Origin: Pseudobdellovibrionaceae bacterium
GTDB taxonomy: Bacteria > Bdellovibrionota > Bdellovibrionia > Bdellovibrionales > Bdellovibrionaceae
Length of the DNA: 64,000 nucleotides
Direction: 5' to 3'
NCBI GenBank assembly: GCA_016719575.1
Contig: JADJYV010000013.1
Span: 186,001 to 250,000 of the forward strand
Numbering within the stretch: the first letter of the stretch is position 1; each line of letters begins with the position of its first letter. This document shows, piece by piece, positions 33,760 to 43,603 of this stretch. The position numbers and the translations under genes were made by a program. The notes below the pieces were generated by a model. That model did not search any database and was not told where the DNA came from. It was given only the letters and a program-made list of their open reading frames with translations.

Positions 33760-34493
33760 AAAAAATGTTTTTGCTGATTGGCATTGTGTTGTATGGGTCG
33801 TGGGCATTGGCACAAGTGACTTTGCCCACTGTAAATTTAGGATTTAAGACGACAGACAACCCCAGCGAAGTTGTAAATACAGTTAAGTTAGTTTTGGTCA
33901 TGACAGTGCTGACCTTAGCGCCTGCTATTCTGATTATGATGACTGGGTTTACTCGGATTATTATCGTACTTAGTTTTCTTCGGCAGGCTCTCGGCGTACA
34001 ACAAATGCCACCGAATCAGCTTCTGATCGGTCTTTCGCTCTTTTTAACCTTTTTTGTAATGGGGCCAGCTTTCAAGGAGTTAAATGAAAATGGCATCCAG
34101 CCCTATTTAGCGGGAAAAATTTCGCAGGATCTCGCGGTTGAGAATTCGCTCGCGCCGCTTCGTAAGTTCATGTTTCACCAAACTCGAGATCAAGACTTGG
34201 CACTATTTATAAAGCTGGCGAAAATAGAAAAGCCAAAAACTCGTGCAGATGTGCCGACAATTGTATTGGTTCCAGCGTTTATTGTTTCTGAATTAAAAAC
34301 AGCCTTTCAAATTGGTTTCATGATCTTCTTGCCTTTTTTAGTGATCGATATTGTCGCATCGAGTGTCTTAATGGCAATGGGAATGATGATGTTACCACCA
34401 GTTGTCATTTCTTTGCCATTCAAAATCATGTTGTTCGTTTTAGTTGATGGCTGGGGTCTTTTAATTGGGTCAATGGTAAAGAGTTTCGGTTGA
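33756..34493 (+). CDS. fliP: Flagellar export gate protein FliP
   Basis: 245 residues with a signal peptide (cleaved near ALA) and four membrane helices. Family signatures are MMTGFTRIIIVLSFLRQALG, QMPPNQLLIGLSLFLTFFV and the C-terminal PPVVISLPFKIMLFVLVDGW. FliP makes the core of the type III export channel. The start is GTG, overlapping the fliO stop (GTGA). Confidence 0.97.
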   Translation: MKKMFLLIGIVLYGSWALAQVTLPTVNLGFKTTDNPSEVVNTVKLVLVMTVLTLAPAILIMMTGFTRIIIVLSFLRQALGVQQMPPNQLLIGLSLFLTFFVMGPAFKELNENGIQPYLAGKISQDLAVENSLAPLRKFMFHQTRDQDLALFIKLAKIEKPKTRADVPTIVLVPAFIVSELKTAFQIGFMIFLPFLVIDIVASSVLMAMGMMMLPPVVISLPFKIMLFVLVDGWGLLIGSMVKSFG

Positions 34494-34500
34494 GGTGTAA

Positions 34501-34773
34501 ATGACAGAAGAGGTTATTATCAAGCTTGGGCAGGATGCACTTCGTACCACAGCTATGCTCGCGGCGCCGATGCTGTTGAGCACGCTGGTTGTTGGTTTGG
34601 CAGTGAGCATATTTCAGGCCCTGACTCAAATCAATGAGGCGACTTTAACTTTCATTCCTAAGATGATCATCGTAGCTATGGTCTTTGTTTTAGCGGGACC
34701 CTGGATGATGGATACAATGAGTCAGTACACAGTTACTTTGTTTGAAAATATCGCAACTGTCGTACGAGAGTAG
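34501..34773 (+). CDS. fliQ: Flagellar export gate protein FliQ
   Basis: 90 residues with two membrane helices, the family pattern APMLLSTLVVGLAVSIFQA, and QINEATLTFIPKMI, the standard FliQ loop. It is part of the export gate with FliP and FliR. It starts 7 bp after fliP. Confidence 0.97.
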   Translation: MTEEVIIKLGQDALRTTAMLAAPMLLSTLVVGLAVSIFQALTQINEATLTFIPKMIIVAMVFVLAGPWMMDTMSQYTVTLFENIATVVRE

Positions 34774-34786
34774 AAGGAGTCGTGGT

Positions 34787-35566
34787 TTGCTAAAGTTACT
34801 AACTGAGACGCAGCTTATTGTTTTTGGCCTCATTCTTTTACGAATGATTGCTTTCGTTGTGTCGTCCGTCGTATTTGGTTCGGCGAACATTTCTATTCCA
34901 GTTAAAATACTCTTGTCCTTGGCCATAGCAACGATGATTTTTCCATCGATTAATATTGCTCTTATCGATACGGCCAAAATGAATGAAGATTTGATCTTGC
35001 TCTCTGCAAGGGAGGTCGTTCTTGGTTTGAGTCTGGGATTTTTGACTCGGTTATTCTTTTTCTCAGTTGCAATGATGGGAGAGCTTGTTTCCGTATCGAT
35101 AGGCTTAGGGTCGGCTCAGATATTTAACCCACTTATGGGCTCAAATAGTAACACCGTCGAGCAATTTTATAATACTATTGCAACGCTCATCTTTTTTTCT
35201 TTAAATGGCCATCATCTTCTAATCAGCGGAATTGCACAAAGTTATGAGCTTATTCCTCTGGCTCAGTTAAAACTTAATGTGGGTCCTTTTGTAGAAATTG
35301 CTACTTTTGCGCAAGAGATGATGGTGATGGCTATTAAGATGTGTGCCCCCATTATAGGCGCTGTTTTAATTACAAATATAGCAATGGGGATTCTTGGCCG
35401 AGCGATTCCCCAGATCAATGTCCTTGTGACGAGTATGCCGGTGACAATAATGCTAGGATTTTCCTTAATGTTTATTTGTATTCCTCTACTCGTAATAGAA
35501 ATGTCGAGCGTTTTAGAAGTGACACAAACAAAACTTATGTCGGTCATGAAAGCATTAGCGTTCTAG
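34787..35566 (+). CDS. fliR: Flagellar export gate protein FliR
   Basis: 259 residues from the TTG at 34787, chosen because AAGGAG lies 7 nt upstream; an ATG at 34742 would overlap fliQ by 32 bp. There are about six membrane helices, with LGLSLGFLTRLFFFSVAMMGE and the typical IGLGSAQIFNPLMGSNS. It completes the FliPQR export gate. The gap to fliQ is 13 bp. Confidence 0.95.
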   Translation: MLKLLTETQLIVFGLILLRMIAFVVSSVVFGSANISIPVKILLSLAIATMIFPSINIALIDTAKMNEDLILLSAREVVLGLSLGFLTRLFFFSVAMMGELVSVSIGLGSAQIFNPLMGSNSNTVEQFYNTIATLIFFSLNGHHLLISGIAQSYELIPLAQLKLNVGPFVEIATFAQEMMVMAIKMCAPIIGAVLITNIAMGILGRAIPQINVLVTSMPVTIMLGFSLMFICIPLLVIEMSSVLEVTQTKLMSVMKALAF

Positions 35567-35579
35567 GAAGGAACATTAG

Positions 35580-36644
35580 TTGGCAGACGAACAGGACGAA
35601 AAAACAGAACAAGCCACCGACGCCCGGAGAGAGGATTTCCGTCGCCGTGGTCAAGTTGCGCAAACCAAAGAGTTGGCCTCTTGTATGCTATTGCTGGCGT
35701 CAGCCGGCGGGGTTTATGTTCTAAGCCGTTTTTTCTTTCAGAATATATACGAACTCTTTAGCTACACTTTTGGATCTCACTTAGTAACAACGATTCGGTC
35801 GGGAGATTTTTCAGAGGCAATGCTCTTTTGCGCAACCAAAGGCCTTATATTGATTGCCCCTGTTTTGGCAATTGCTGGTCTCGTAGCTGGCATTTCATCG
35901 GTTGTTCAAGTCGGATTCCTACAGGTTGAGGACGCGCTCAGCCCAGATTTTAACAAGCTAAATCCAGCCGAGGGTTTAAAGCGAATTCTGAGCCTAAGAG
36001 CTTTAGCTGAAGGTATTAAGTCTTTTCTTAAGTTGGTTTTTATAGCTACGATTCTCTATCTTCTCTTGAAGTCAGAGGTTGCCAAGGTTCCATATTTAAT
36101 TGGCTATTCTCTAGAGGGAATTTTTCAATACATTGGCGCTGTGGTTGTAAAATTGCTAGGAGGAATTGGCATGATGATGCTGATTCTTTCTGGGGCTGAT
36201 TATTTCTTTCAGCGATGGGATTTAGAAAAGAAAATGATGATGACCAAGCAAGAAGTTAAAGAGGAGGCGAAATCTCGCGAAGGGGATCCGATGATAAAAG
36301 CTCGTATTCGCCGCATGCAACGCGAACGAGCCAGCAAAAGAATGATGGAGGCGATTCCAAAGGCTGATGTCGTCATTACGAATCCGACTCATATTGCGGT
36401 GGTTTTAAAATACGATGCAAGCTTACCGTCACCTCAGATCGTTGCCAAAGGAGCTGATCTAATTGCCGAAAAAATTAAGGCAATCGCAAGAGAACACAAT
36501 ATTCCGATTGTTGAAAATAAGCCCTTGGCTCGAACAATTTTCAAAACATTAAAAATTGGTCAGGTGATACCGCGCGAGCTCTTTGTCGCTGTTGCTGAGG
36601 TTTTATCCTATGTCTATAAGTTGCGTAAAAAGGTGAGACGATAA
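35580..36644 (+). CDS. flhB: Flagellar export switch protein FlhB
   Basis: 354 residues with a TTG start behind AAGGAA. The N-terminus DEQDEKTEQATDARREDFRR is typical, followed by four membrane helices. The cytoplasmic domain has the autocleavage site NPTH at residues 268-271, which switches export from hook to filament substrates. It starts 13 bp after fliR and its stop shares one base with the flhA start (TAATG). Confidence 0.97.
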   Translation: MADEQDEKTEQATDARREDFRRRGQVAQTKELASCMLLLASAGGVYVLSRFFFQNIYELFSYTFGSHLVTTIRSGDFSEAMLFCATKGLILIAPVLAIAGLVAGISSVVQVGFLQVEDALSPDFNKLNPAEGLKRILSLRALAEGIKSFLKLVFIATILYLLLKSEVAKVPYLIGYSLEGIFQYIGAVVVKLLGGIGMMMLILSGADYFFQRWDLEKKMMMTKQEVKEEAKSREGDPMIKARIRRMQRERASKRMMEAIPKADVVITNPTHIAVVLKYDASLPSPQIVAKGADLIAEKIKAIAREHNIPIVENKPLARTIFKTLKIGQVIPRELFVAVAEVLSYVYKLRKKVRR

Positions 36645-38743
36645 TGGATCCAATTTTTCAGTTTATCAAAAAATTTGAAAAGCTAACTAAGAATACAGAC
36701 CTTTTAATTGCATTCGGATTGTTGGCTGTCTTGGCGGTCATGATTATCCCGCTCCCTCCGGTTATACTTGATATCGCCCTGAGCTTTTCTTTGTCTCTGA
36801 GTTTACTTGTCTTGCTAGTTTCAATATATATCAAAAGAGCGCTTGATTTTACTTCATTTCCATCACTTTTGCTGATGACAACGTTGTTTCGTTTGTCACT
36901 GAATGTGGCTACGACCCGACTGATTTTAACTCATGGTCACGAAGGGACCCACGCTGCCGGAGAGGTTATTGAAGCCTTCGGAAACTTTGTTGTTGGAAAT
37001 AATTATGTTATCGGATTGATCGTCTTTTTGATTCTAATTGTTATCAATTTTATTGTTATCACAAAGGGTTCCGGACGCGTTGCTGAGGTTGCGGCACGGT
37101 TCACGTTAGATGCAATGCCTGGTAAGCAGATGTCCATTGATGCAGATTTAAACGCGGGCCTAATTAATGAAAACGAGGCTCGTCGCCGTCGCCGAGAAAT
37201 AGAACAAGAGGCTGACTTCTATGGAGCAATGGATGGTGCCAGCAAGTTTGTTCGTGGAGATGCCATCGCGGGTATCATTATCACACTGATTAATATTGTT
37301 GGTGGACTTCTCATTGGAGTCCTTCAAAAAAATCTCGATTTAGCAACTGCAGCGAAATATTACACGATGCTCACAATAGGTGATGGACTTTTGGCTCAAA
37401 TTCCAGCTCTTATCATTTCGACTGCAGCAGGTACTATCGTTACTCGTAGCTCAAGCACTGAAGAGAATATGGGAACAGAAGTAACCAATCAACTTTTTGT
37501 GAATCCTCGGGCCGTGGCTATTGCGGGTGTGGTGATTGGACTTTTAGCTCTGGTTCCTGGATTACCGACCGCCCCCTTTTTGCTAATGTCAGCATTGTTG
37601 GGGGGTGCTTCTTGGGTAATACGTCGTTATCAGATTGAAAAAGAAGATAATGAAAAAGAAAAGACAGATGCGATTGCCAACGCTCCTAAAAAAGAAAATA
37701 TCGAAAATCTTTTGCCTCTAGATCTCGTCGAGTTAGAGGTAGGCTATGGCCTTATAAATGTTGTTGAATCCGATAAAAGCGGTGATCTACTAGAGCGTAT
37801 CGTGAGCATCCGTAAACAGTTTGCTTTAGACTTGGGAATTGTCGTACCTAGTATTCATATTCGCGACAATTTGCAGCTTGGCCCCGGTGAGTATCGAGTT
37901 TTGATCAAAGGGAATCGAGTAGGTGGCGGGACCTTGCGCTCCGAATTTTTACTAGCGATGGATCCGGGAAATGTTCTAGAAAGAATAGAAGGTATTGCGA
38001 CGAAAGAACCAGCATTTGGTTTGGATGCCTTGTGGGTTTCTCCGAATAGAAAAGAAGAAGCAGAAATGGCCGGTTATACGGTGGTTGATTTGCCAACTGT
38101 CATGGCGACTCATCTGACAGAAATCATTAGAACACATGCTCACGAGCTCTTAGGCAGACAAGAGGCATCAACTTTAGTTGAAAACTTTAAAAAGACACAT
38201 CCAAAAGTTGTTGAAGAACTTATACCAGATCAATTGAGTCTGGGTTCTGTGGTCCGTGTTCTGCAAGGACTTCTCAAAGAGCAAGTCTCTATACGCGATT
38301 TTCTAACGATTTTCGAAACTTTAGCAGATGAGGCCCCTCGGACGAAAGACATTGAGGCACTCACTGAATTCGTGCGAAGGGGATTGGCGCGATCTATCAC
38401 TGCTAAGTACACGACTGAAATGGGTAATATTCCTGTGATGACTCTTCATCCTGTCATTGAGGAGCTTATTGCAAATTCATTGCTACAGACAGAGCAGGGA
38501 GTACAGCTTGTGATGGATCCAAACACGGCACATCGAATGATTAGTGAACTCGCCCGCACTGTCGAGACTCATCCTGAAATTGCCGGCCAACCGATTCTTC
38601 TGACAAGCCCAACAGCACGGAGACATTTATTTAAGCTGACTCATCGGTTTATTCCGCAGCTGGTTGTTTTATCTCACAATGAACTAACGTCCGATGCAAA
38701 TGTTAAATCTGTCGCTTTGGTGGAGCTAAGCCATGCAAGTTAG
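36644..38743 (+). CDS. flhA: Flagellar export protein FlhA
   Basis: 699 residues: about eight membrane helices in the first half, then the large cytoplasmic domain. The FHIPEP-family signature is complete (RFTLDAMPGKQMSIDADL, then AGLINENEARRRR). The C-terminal domain docks chaperone-substrate complexes and forms a nonameric ring. It overlaps flhF by 11 bp. Confidence 0.98.
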   Translation: MDPIFQFIKKFEKLTKNTDLLIAFGLLAVLAVMIIPLPPVILDIALSFSLSLSLLVLLVSIYIKRALDFTSFPSLLLMTTLFRLSLNVATTRLILTHGHEGTHAAGEVIEAFGNFVVGNNYVIGLIVFLILIVINFIVITKGSGRVAEVAARFTLDAMPGKQMSIDADLNAGLINENEARRRRREIEQEADFYGAMDGASKFVRGDAIAGIIITLINIVGGLLIGVLQKNLDLATAAKYYTMLTIGDGLLAQIPALIISTAAGTIVTRSSSTEENMGTEVTNQLFVNPRAVAIAGVVIGLLALVPGLPTAPFLLMSALLGGASWVIRRYQIEKEDNEKEKTDAIANAPKKENIENLLPLDLVELEVGYGLINVVESDKSGDLLERIVSIRKQFALDLGIVVPSIHIRDNLQLGPGEYRVLIKGNRVGGGTLRSEFLLAMDPGNVLERIEGIATKEPAFGLDALWVSPNRKEEAEMAGYTVVDLPTVMATHLTEIIRTHAHELLGRQEASTLVENFKKTHPKVVEELIPDQLSLGSVVRVLQGLLKEQVSIRDFLTIFETLADEAPRTKDIEALTEFVRRGLARSITAKYTTEMGNIPVMTLHPVIEELIANSLLQTEQGVQLVMDPNTAHRMISELARTVETHPEIAGQPILLTSPTARRHLFKLTHRFIPQLVVLSHNELTSDANVKSVALVELSHAS

Positions 38744-40136
38744 AAAATTTGAAGCCCGAACGATGAAAGAAGCGCTTGAAATGGTTAAATCCGAATTGGG
38801 GCCAGATGCTATTATTTTGTCAGCACGCGACAACAATAAGAGCTATGGCCTTGTTGGAGATGGCAGTGTGGAAATCACTGCTGCGGTTTCAGATGAAACT
38901 CTTCACAAGAAGAAATTCGCTGAGGCGCGACTTAGAGAACAAGAAAAGGAAAAGTTCTCAAGAAGCTCGGCTCGTGTCCAAAAAGATCTTATTGAAAAAA
39001 TGGTAAATAAGCATTTACAGAAAAATCAGGCACCACGTTCAATCACCTCTCAGCGATATATAGAAATTGATGACGATGGTCTTTATTCGAAAGCCCAATC
39101 TATGCAAAAGCCGCAACCTCAGCAATCGCACAAAGCTCCAACGAATTTGCCTGTGATGTCGTCTGCGTCGATAAAAGCTCCAACAGCTATTCCAGCGTCT
39201 GCGAATATAGAAATTCAGTCTTTAAAGACGGAAATTGCTAACTTAAAGCAAATTTTGGCCCAATTCCAAGCGATTCCGCAAAACTTTATTCAAGGACATC
39301 CCGGTGCCGAGTTTGGTCTTTCTTTTGATTTGAGTTTTATTTTCGAAAAACTAACAAGTGCTGGTGTCGCATCAGAAATTGCTGCAAGCATTTGTGAAAA
39401 GGCACAAAAGGAGCTACCCGCAACAAAATTAAAAAATCGTGCACTGGTTGAAGGCTGGGTAGCTCGATATATCCTAGAGTCTACAAAAGTAGCAACCCCT
39501 GAGGAAATTCGAGATACAAAAGTGCATGTTTTCGTTGGTGCCGCAGGATCTGGTAAAACAATGGCATTAGTGAAAATGGCGAGTCATCTTGTTGTTCGTG
39601 AAAATAAAAAGGTGGCAATTTTATCTGCTGACACTTTTAAGGTTGGCGCCTCAGACCAAATGAGAATTTACGCGCAAATATTAAACATTCCCTTCAGCGT
39701 GATCCGCAATCCTTCTGACTGGTATCAGATCATGAATTTTATGAATAGTGTTGATTATATTCTTGTTGATTATCCAGGATTGAGCCTCCGCAATTCCGAA
39801 GAAGGCCTCAATTTAAAACGATTGTTGCCGCCAGCGAATTTGAAGGCCAAAGTTCATCTCGTTCTCTCTACGTTAGCAAAGGATCAGGATGTCACAGAGC
39901 TTGGGCGTCGTTACTCGGTTTTGAACTATAATGATGTTATTTTTACGGGTTTGGATGAGTCGGTTCAACATGGGACCATTTATAATTTTATGAGACGTTT
40001 CGATGTCCCTTTGCACTCTTTTGGAATTGGAACTCGAGTCCCTGAAGACTTTGAATTTGCAACGAGAGAGCGCGTTTTAGATCTTCTTTTTAAGATCACA
40101 CAATCTAATAATAAGCAGGAACAAAAATCACTATGA
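38733..40136 (+). CDS. flhF: Flagellar placement GTPase FlhF
   Basis: 467 residues. The N-terminal basic B domain starts MQVRKFEARTMKEALEMVK, then comes a Gln/Pro-rich linker (about 105-160). The SRP-type NG GTPase has P loop GAAGSGKTMALVKMA, SADTFKVGASDQM and a G3-equivalent DYPGL in place of DTAG, a small deviation. FlhF sets the polar site of the flagellum, in keeping with single polar flagellation. It overlaps flhG by 4 bp. Confidence 0.94.
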   Translation: MQVRKFEARTMKEALEMVKSELGPDAIILSARDNNKSYGLVGDGSVEITAAVSDETLHKKKFAEARLREQEKEKFSRSSARVQKDLIEKMVNKHLQKNQAPRSITSQRYIEIDDDGLYSKAQSMQKPQPQQSHKAPTNLPVMSSASIKAPTAIPASANIEIQSLKTEIANLKQILAQFQAIPQNFIQGHPGAEFGLSFDLSFIFEKLTSAGVASEIAASICEKAQKELPATKLKNRALVEGWVARYILESTKVATPEEIRDTKVHVFVGAAGSGKTMALVKMASHLVVRENKKVAILSADTFKVGASDQMRIYAQILNIPFSVIRNPSDWYQIMNFMNSVDYILVDYPGLSLRNSEEGLNLKRLLPPANLKAKVHLVLSTLAKDQDVTELGRRYSVLNYNDVIFTGLDESVQHGTIYNFMRRFDVPLHSFGIGTRVPEDFEFATRERVLDLLFKITQSNNKQEQKSL

Positions 40137-40966
40137 GTTACAGCGGAGTATTTAAGCAACAGCAGACTAAAACGATAAGTATAACTTCCGGCAAAGGCGG
40201 TGTTGGAAAAACAACCATCACAGCGAATTTGGCTTTGAGATTATCTCAAACGGGTAACAAAGTTTTGATATTTGATGGAGATCTTGGGATGGCCAACGTC
40301 GATATACTTTACGGCGTTAAACCGACTGGAAGTATTTATGATGTGATTCGTGGAGAACGCACTATTCATGAGGTTATGATCGAAGTTGCAAAGGACGTAT
40401 TTCTTATACCGGGTGGGAGTGGTATTTTAGAATTTAATAATTTAAATGGTTTTCAACGGCGAGCAATGATCGAAGCCGTAGGCCAATTGCCCCAAGACTT
40501 TGACTATCTTTTGATAGATACGGCCCCAGGAATCGCAGAGAATGTACTGTATTTAAATGCAGCGGCCCAGACGATAGCTGTTGTAATTACGCCGGATCCT
40601 GCGAGTCTTGCAGACTCTTACGCCTTGATAAAGGTTCTACATCAAAAATATCGAGAAAATAAGTTCTCTATCATTTGTAATCAAGTCCGTAACGAAACTG
40701 AAGGGGTTGGGCTCTATCAACGCTTTAACGATGTCGTTAATAAATTTCTCTACATTGGTCTGGATTATATGGGATCCATTCCGATGGATCCCATATTAAG
40801 AAATGCAACCCAATTGAATCGTCTCATTATGAGGCATGATTCATCTTCAGAGTCGGCAAAGGCTTTAAAGAAAATTTGTACTGAGATCGAATGTATGAAT
40901 GATAGGCGAAGTGTAACCAAGGGCGGGCTACAAATGTTTTGGGAGCAGGTCGTCGGTGTAGCTTAG
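40133..40966 (+). CDS. flhG: MinD-like ATPase FlhG (FleN/YlxH), flagellar number control
   Basis: 277 residues with the deviant Walker A SGKGGVGKTTI, FDGDLGMANVDILYG and LLIDTAPGI, the pattern of FlhG. It works with FlhF to restrict flagellar number and place. The N-terminal FlhF-activating stretch is short (QQQTKTIS). A 59-bp gap separates it from fliA. Confidence 0.94.
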   Translation: MSYSGVFKQQQTKTISITSGKGGVGKTTITANLALRLSQTGNKVLIFDGDLGMANVDILYGVKPTGSIYDVIRGERTIHEVMIEVAKDVFLIPGGSGILEFNNLNGFQRRAMIEAVGQLPQDFDYLLIDTAPGIAENVLYLNAAAQTIAVVITPDPASLADSYALIKVLHQKYRENKFSIICNQVRNETEGVGLYQRFNDVVNKFLYIGLDYMGSIPMDPILRNATQLNRLIMRHDSSSESAKALKKICTEIECMNDRRSVTKGGLQMFWEQVVGVA

Positions 40967-41025
40967 AGGAATTGGACTTTATAAGTTCGGGTTCTATTTG
41001 GTAAGATCTAAATACGAGGGAACGA

Positions 41026-41811
41026 ATGGCGAAAAACGTGGCATTATTGAAGAAGTATAAAGATGAGCCCAAAAGGCTAAGCCAAAATCAAAAAGATGAT
41101 TTAATTCGAGAATATGCTCCCTTGATCAAGTTCGTTGCACAAAAAATTGCGGTAAGATTGCCTTCCAACATTGAACTTGATGATCTTATTTCTGCGGGCG
41201 TTATTGGACTTATGGATGCAATTGATAAATACGATCCAACTCGAGATAATAAGTTCAAGACATATGCAGAGTTTCGAATTCGCGGAGCAATTCTTGATGA
41301 GTTGCGAGCCCAGGACTGGGTGCCCCGATCAATTCGTGATAAGGCAAAACTCCTCGATAGAACCATGGTCAGCTTAGAGAATGAATTGGGGCGGACACCT
41401 GTCGAAGAAGAAGTGGCGAAAGCCCTCAATATCACAGTGGATGAGTTTCATGATCTGGTAAATCAAGTTCGACCAGTCAGTCTGTTATCAATAGATAATA
41501 GCCAATCCTTTAGCAACGACGATCATAAATCAATTTTGAATCTTCTAGAGGGTTCAAAATTGAATAACCCATTCAATCAACTTAATATTAAGTCGATCAA
41601 GGAAGTGGTCGCTTTGGCCATCGAAGAATTGCCTGAGCGTCAGCGCTTGGTATTGTCTTTATATTATTTCGAAGATTTAAATTTAAAAGAAATTGGTCAA
41701 GTACTCAGAGTGACTGAGAGTCGCGTCTCTCAGCTGCACGCTCAGGCAGTAGCAAGGCTTCGAATCAAACTTCAGCAAACAATCGGAGCTGGAGAGCTCG
41801 AGGTTGCATAA
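41026..41811 (+). CDS. fliA: Flagellar sigma factor FliA (sigma-28)
   Basis: 261 residues. Sigma region 2 is GVIGLMDAIDKYDPTRDNKFKTYAEFRIRG (split: GVIGLMDAIDKYDP and FKTYAEFRIRG), with DELRAQDWVPRSIR, diagnostic of the FliA/WhiG group. Region 4 has LNLKEIGQVLRVTESRVSQL. It directs late flagellar genes; a matching promoter occurs in this window at 51036-51062. It follows flhG and ends the flagellar block, convergent with the endonuclease-like gene. Confidence 0.95.
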   Translation: MAKNVALLKKYKDEPKRLSQNQKDDLIREYAPLIKFVAQKIAVRLPSNIELDDLISAGVIGLMDAIDKYDPTRDNKFKTYAEFRIRGAILDELRAQDWVPRSIRDKAKLLDRTMVSLENELGRTPVEEEVAKALNITVDEFHDLVNQVRPVSLLSIDNSQSFSNDDHKSILNLLEGSKLNNPFNQLNIKSIKEVVALAIEELPERQRLVLSLYYFEDLNLKEIGQVLRVTESRVSQLHAQAVARLRIKLQQTIGAGELEVA

Positions 41812-41826
41812 GTTTTTTTAATCACG

Positions 41827-42687
41827 TTATTCAAAAAGAAAATCTACCAAAAGCGGTTTGTGGTCAGATGAATTAATATGATTTAGATTAAAGACAAAGC
41901 GTGAAGTTAAGCCCCTGACAAAAATGTGATCTAAACTAAAGAACCCTCCGGAATCTGGGGTTCGTACGAGTCTTACTTTCAATGCCGCAAGTGCTTCAAA
42001 AAGGTAATCTATGCGACCTTCATTCCAGGTGTTAAAGTCGCCAGCAATAATGAGTGGCCCCTGATGTTGGTGTACTCTATCAATCATTTGATTTATTTGG
42101 ATCTTAAAATCGTTATTTGAAACAAAGTTAATTCCATGGATATTTGCAACCAATAAGGATTCTTCTCGTCCATCGATGTCAAACTCAGATAACAATACGG
42201 TTTTTGGTGTGCCTAAAATGGGCTCTGTAACTTCGGAAACAATAACTTCTTCTCGCAAAGGTTGGGCTATAGAGCCGGTGGCAACCCCGGTATAGTTATA
42301 TTTAGAAAGCTCAAAAGAAATTGCCAGCGTCCAAGTCAGGTTTGGATTTGCATCGGATAGACGAGTGGTAAAGCTTTTTTCGCTGATGGCTTCCTGAACG
42401 AGTGTCAGATCTGCTGCGTGCGAGACAAAACCAAAATCGTCGGGAATCTTTTCGTCTGTCCCTTTGTGGATATTCCATACCAACAAGCGAAGTGACTTGC
42501 TCGACAAAGAGCCCTTGCTCGGCGAACGCCCAAATTGGACTGTTGATGCTCTAGTCAGTTGCTCAAATTGGCTGACCTGGGCTTGAGAAGAAGAGAGCCC
42601 AAGAGGCAATAAAGTAGAAATAAGAATTAGTGTAAAAAATACCTTAATTTGTTTCATCGTTGTTGAGCACGCAAAGAGCGCACTCAT
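41827..42687 (-). CDS. Exported endonuclease/exonuclease/phosphatase-family protein
   Basis: 286 residues from the ATG that overlaps the sigma factor stop (ATGA); an ATG at 42657 is an alternative and begins a clean signal peptide (cleaved near AQA). EEP-fold motifs are LLVWNIHKGTD, LTLVQEA, VANIHGINF, IIAGDFNTW, LDHIFVRG and SSDHKPLLVDF, all active-site positions. It may be a secreted nuclease or phosphodiesterase; in a predator it could act on prey DNA, which is inference. It is the last gene of a three-gene operon. Confidence 0.85.
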   Translation of the reverse strand: MSALFACSTTMKQIKVFFTLILISTLLPLGLSSSQAQVSQFEQLTRASTVQFGRSPSKGSLSSKSLRLLVWNIHKGTDEKIPDDFGFVSHAADLTLVQEAISEKSFTTRLSDANPNLTWTLAISFELSKYNYTGVATGSIAQPLREEVIVSEVTEPILGTPKTVLLSEFDIDGREESLLVANIHGINFVSNNDFKIQINQMIDRVHQHQGPLIIAGDFNTWNEGRIDYLFEALAALKVRLVRTPDSGGFFSLDHIFVRGLTSRFVFNLNHINSSDHKPLLVDFLFE

Positions 42688-43598
42688 GTCTCCATTTTGG
42701 CTTTTATTTTGTTAAGGACCCTGACTTCCATTTGTCGAACAGCTTCTCTAGTCGTGCCGTATTTTTCACCGATTTCTTGGAGAGTAAGGGGGTCATCATT
42801 TAAAATACGCTCGTCTAGAATAATAAGTTCGCGATCAGACAATTCGGGCCTAATCTCAGCAATCTTTTCTTTCAAAATTTCGAGCTGCTCATTGTGCGCG
42901 GTCTGTTCTTCAAGGTCAACAGATTCCGATGTTTTTTGAAGGTCAAGAAGGCTAGTTCCGGAATCATTGTCAATGGGACGATCCAAGCTCAAATCTCTAC
43001 CGGAAAGACGTTGTGACATCTGTTCAACTTCATCTTCTGGTATGCCCAGTCTTGAGCTGATCAGGGCCGAGTTAGATTCTTGCCCAAGGGAAGCGAGGGC
43101 CTCTTTTTCTTTTTGAAGTTGGTAAAATAGCTTTCTTTGGTTTTGAGTAGTACCAATACGAACCAAAGAATATTGACGCATAAGATATTCTTGAATATAG
43201 CCGCGAATCCACCATACGGCATAGGTTATAAGCCGGGTCCCTTTGTAGGGGTTGAATTCTCGGACTGCAGTCATAAGACCGATGTTTCCCTCTTGAATCA
43301 AATCGATCATTTTACCGCCAAATTTTGAATATTCAGCGGCAATTTTAACTACAAAGCGCAGATTTGATTTAACTAAAATTTGGGCTGATTCGGGATCTTT
43401 GGTTTCGTAATATTTTTTGGCAATTTCTTGTTCTTGTTCTTTAGTCAGAATAGGATACTTGCGAATATCATTTAAATAGATCGAAAGTGGGTCCGTTGTG
43501 CTAAGGGCCTTGCTCTCCTTTACAACAAGGGGCAGATCTGTTGCTTCATCAACAAGCTCGGCGGTGACGACTTTAGCGGACTTTCGCTTTTTTTTCAT
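42684..43598 (-). CDS. RpoH-like sigma-70-family factor
   Basis: 304 residues. Region 1.2 has DPLSIYLNDIRKYPILT. Region 2 has NLRFVVKIAAEYSKFGGKMIDLIQEGN (in part: KMIDLIQEGNIGLM) and ITYAVWWIRGYIQEYLMR. An RpoH-box-like segment QRKLFYQLQ follows, and region 4 ends with LTLQEIGEKYGTTREAVRQ. It belongs to the group that includes sigma-32. B. bacteriovorus has several alternative sigma factors, including some tied to chaperone control, so a stress or developmental role is likely but inferred. It overlaps the downstream endonuclease-family gene by 4 bp. Confidence 0.85.
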   Translation of the reverse strand: MKKKRKSAKVVTAELVDEATDLPLVVKESKALSTTDPLSIYLNDIRKYPILTKEQEQEIAKKYYETKDPESAQILVKSNLRFVVKIAAEYSKFGGKMIDLIQEGNIGLMTAVREFNPYKGTRLITYAVWWIRGYIQEYLMRQYSLVRIGTTQNQRKLFYQLQKEKEALASLGQESNSALISSRLGIPEDEVEQMSQRLSGRDLSLDRPIDNDSGTSLLDLQKTSESVDLEEQTAHNEQLEILKEKIAEIRPELSDRELIILDERILNDDPLTLQEIGEKYGTTREAVRQMEVRVLNKIKAKMET

Positions 43599-43603
43599 AG
43601 AGT

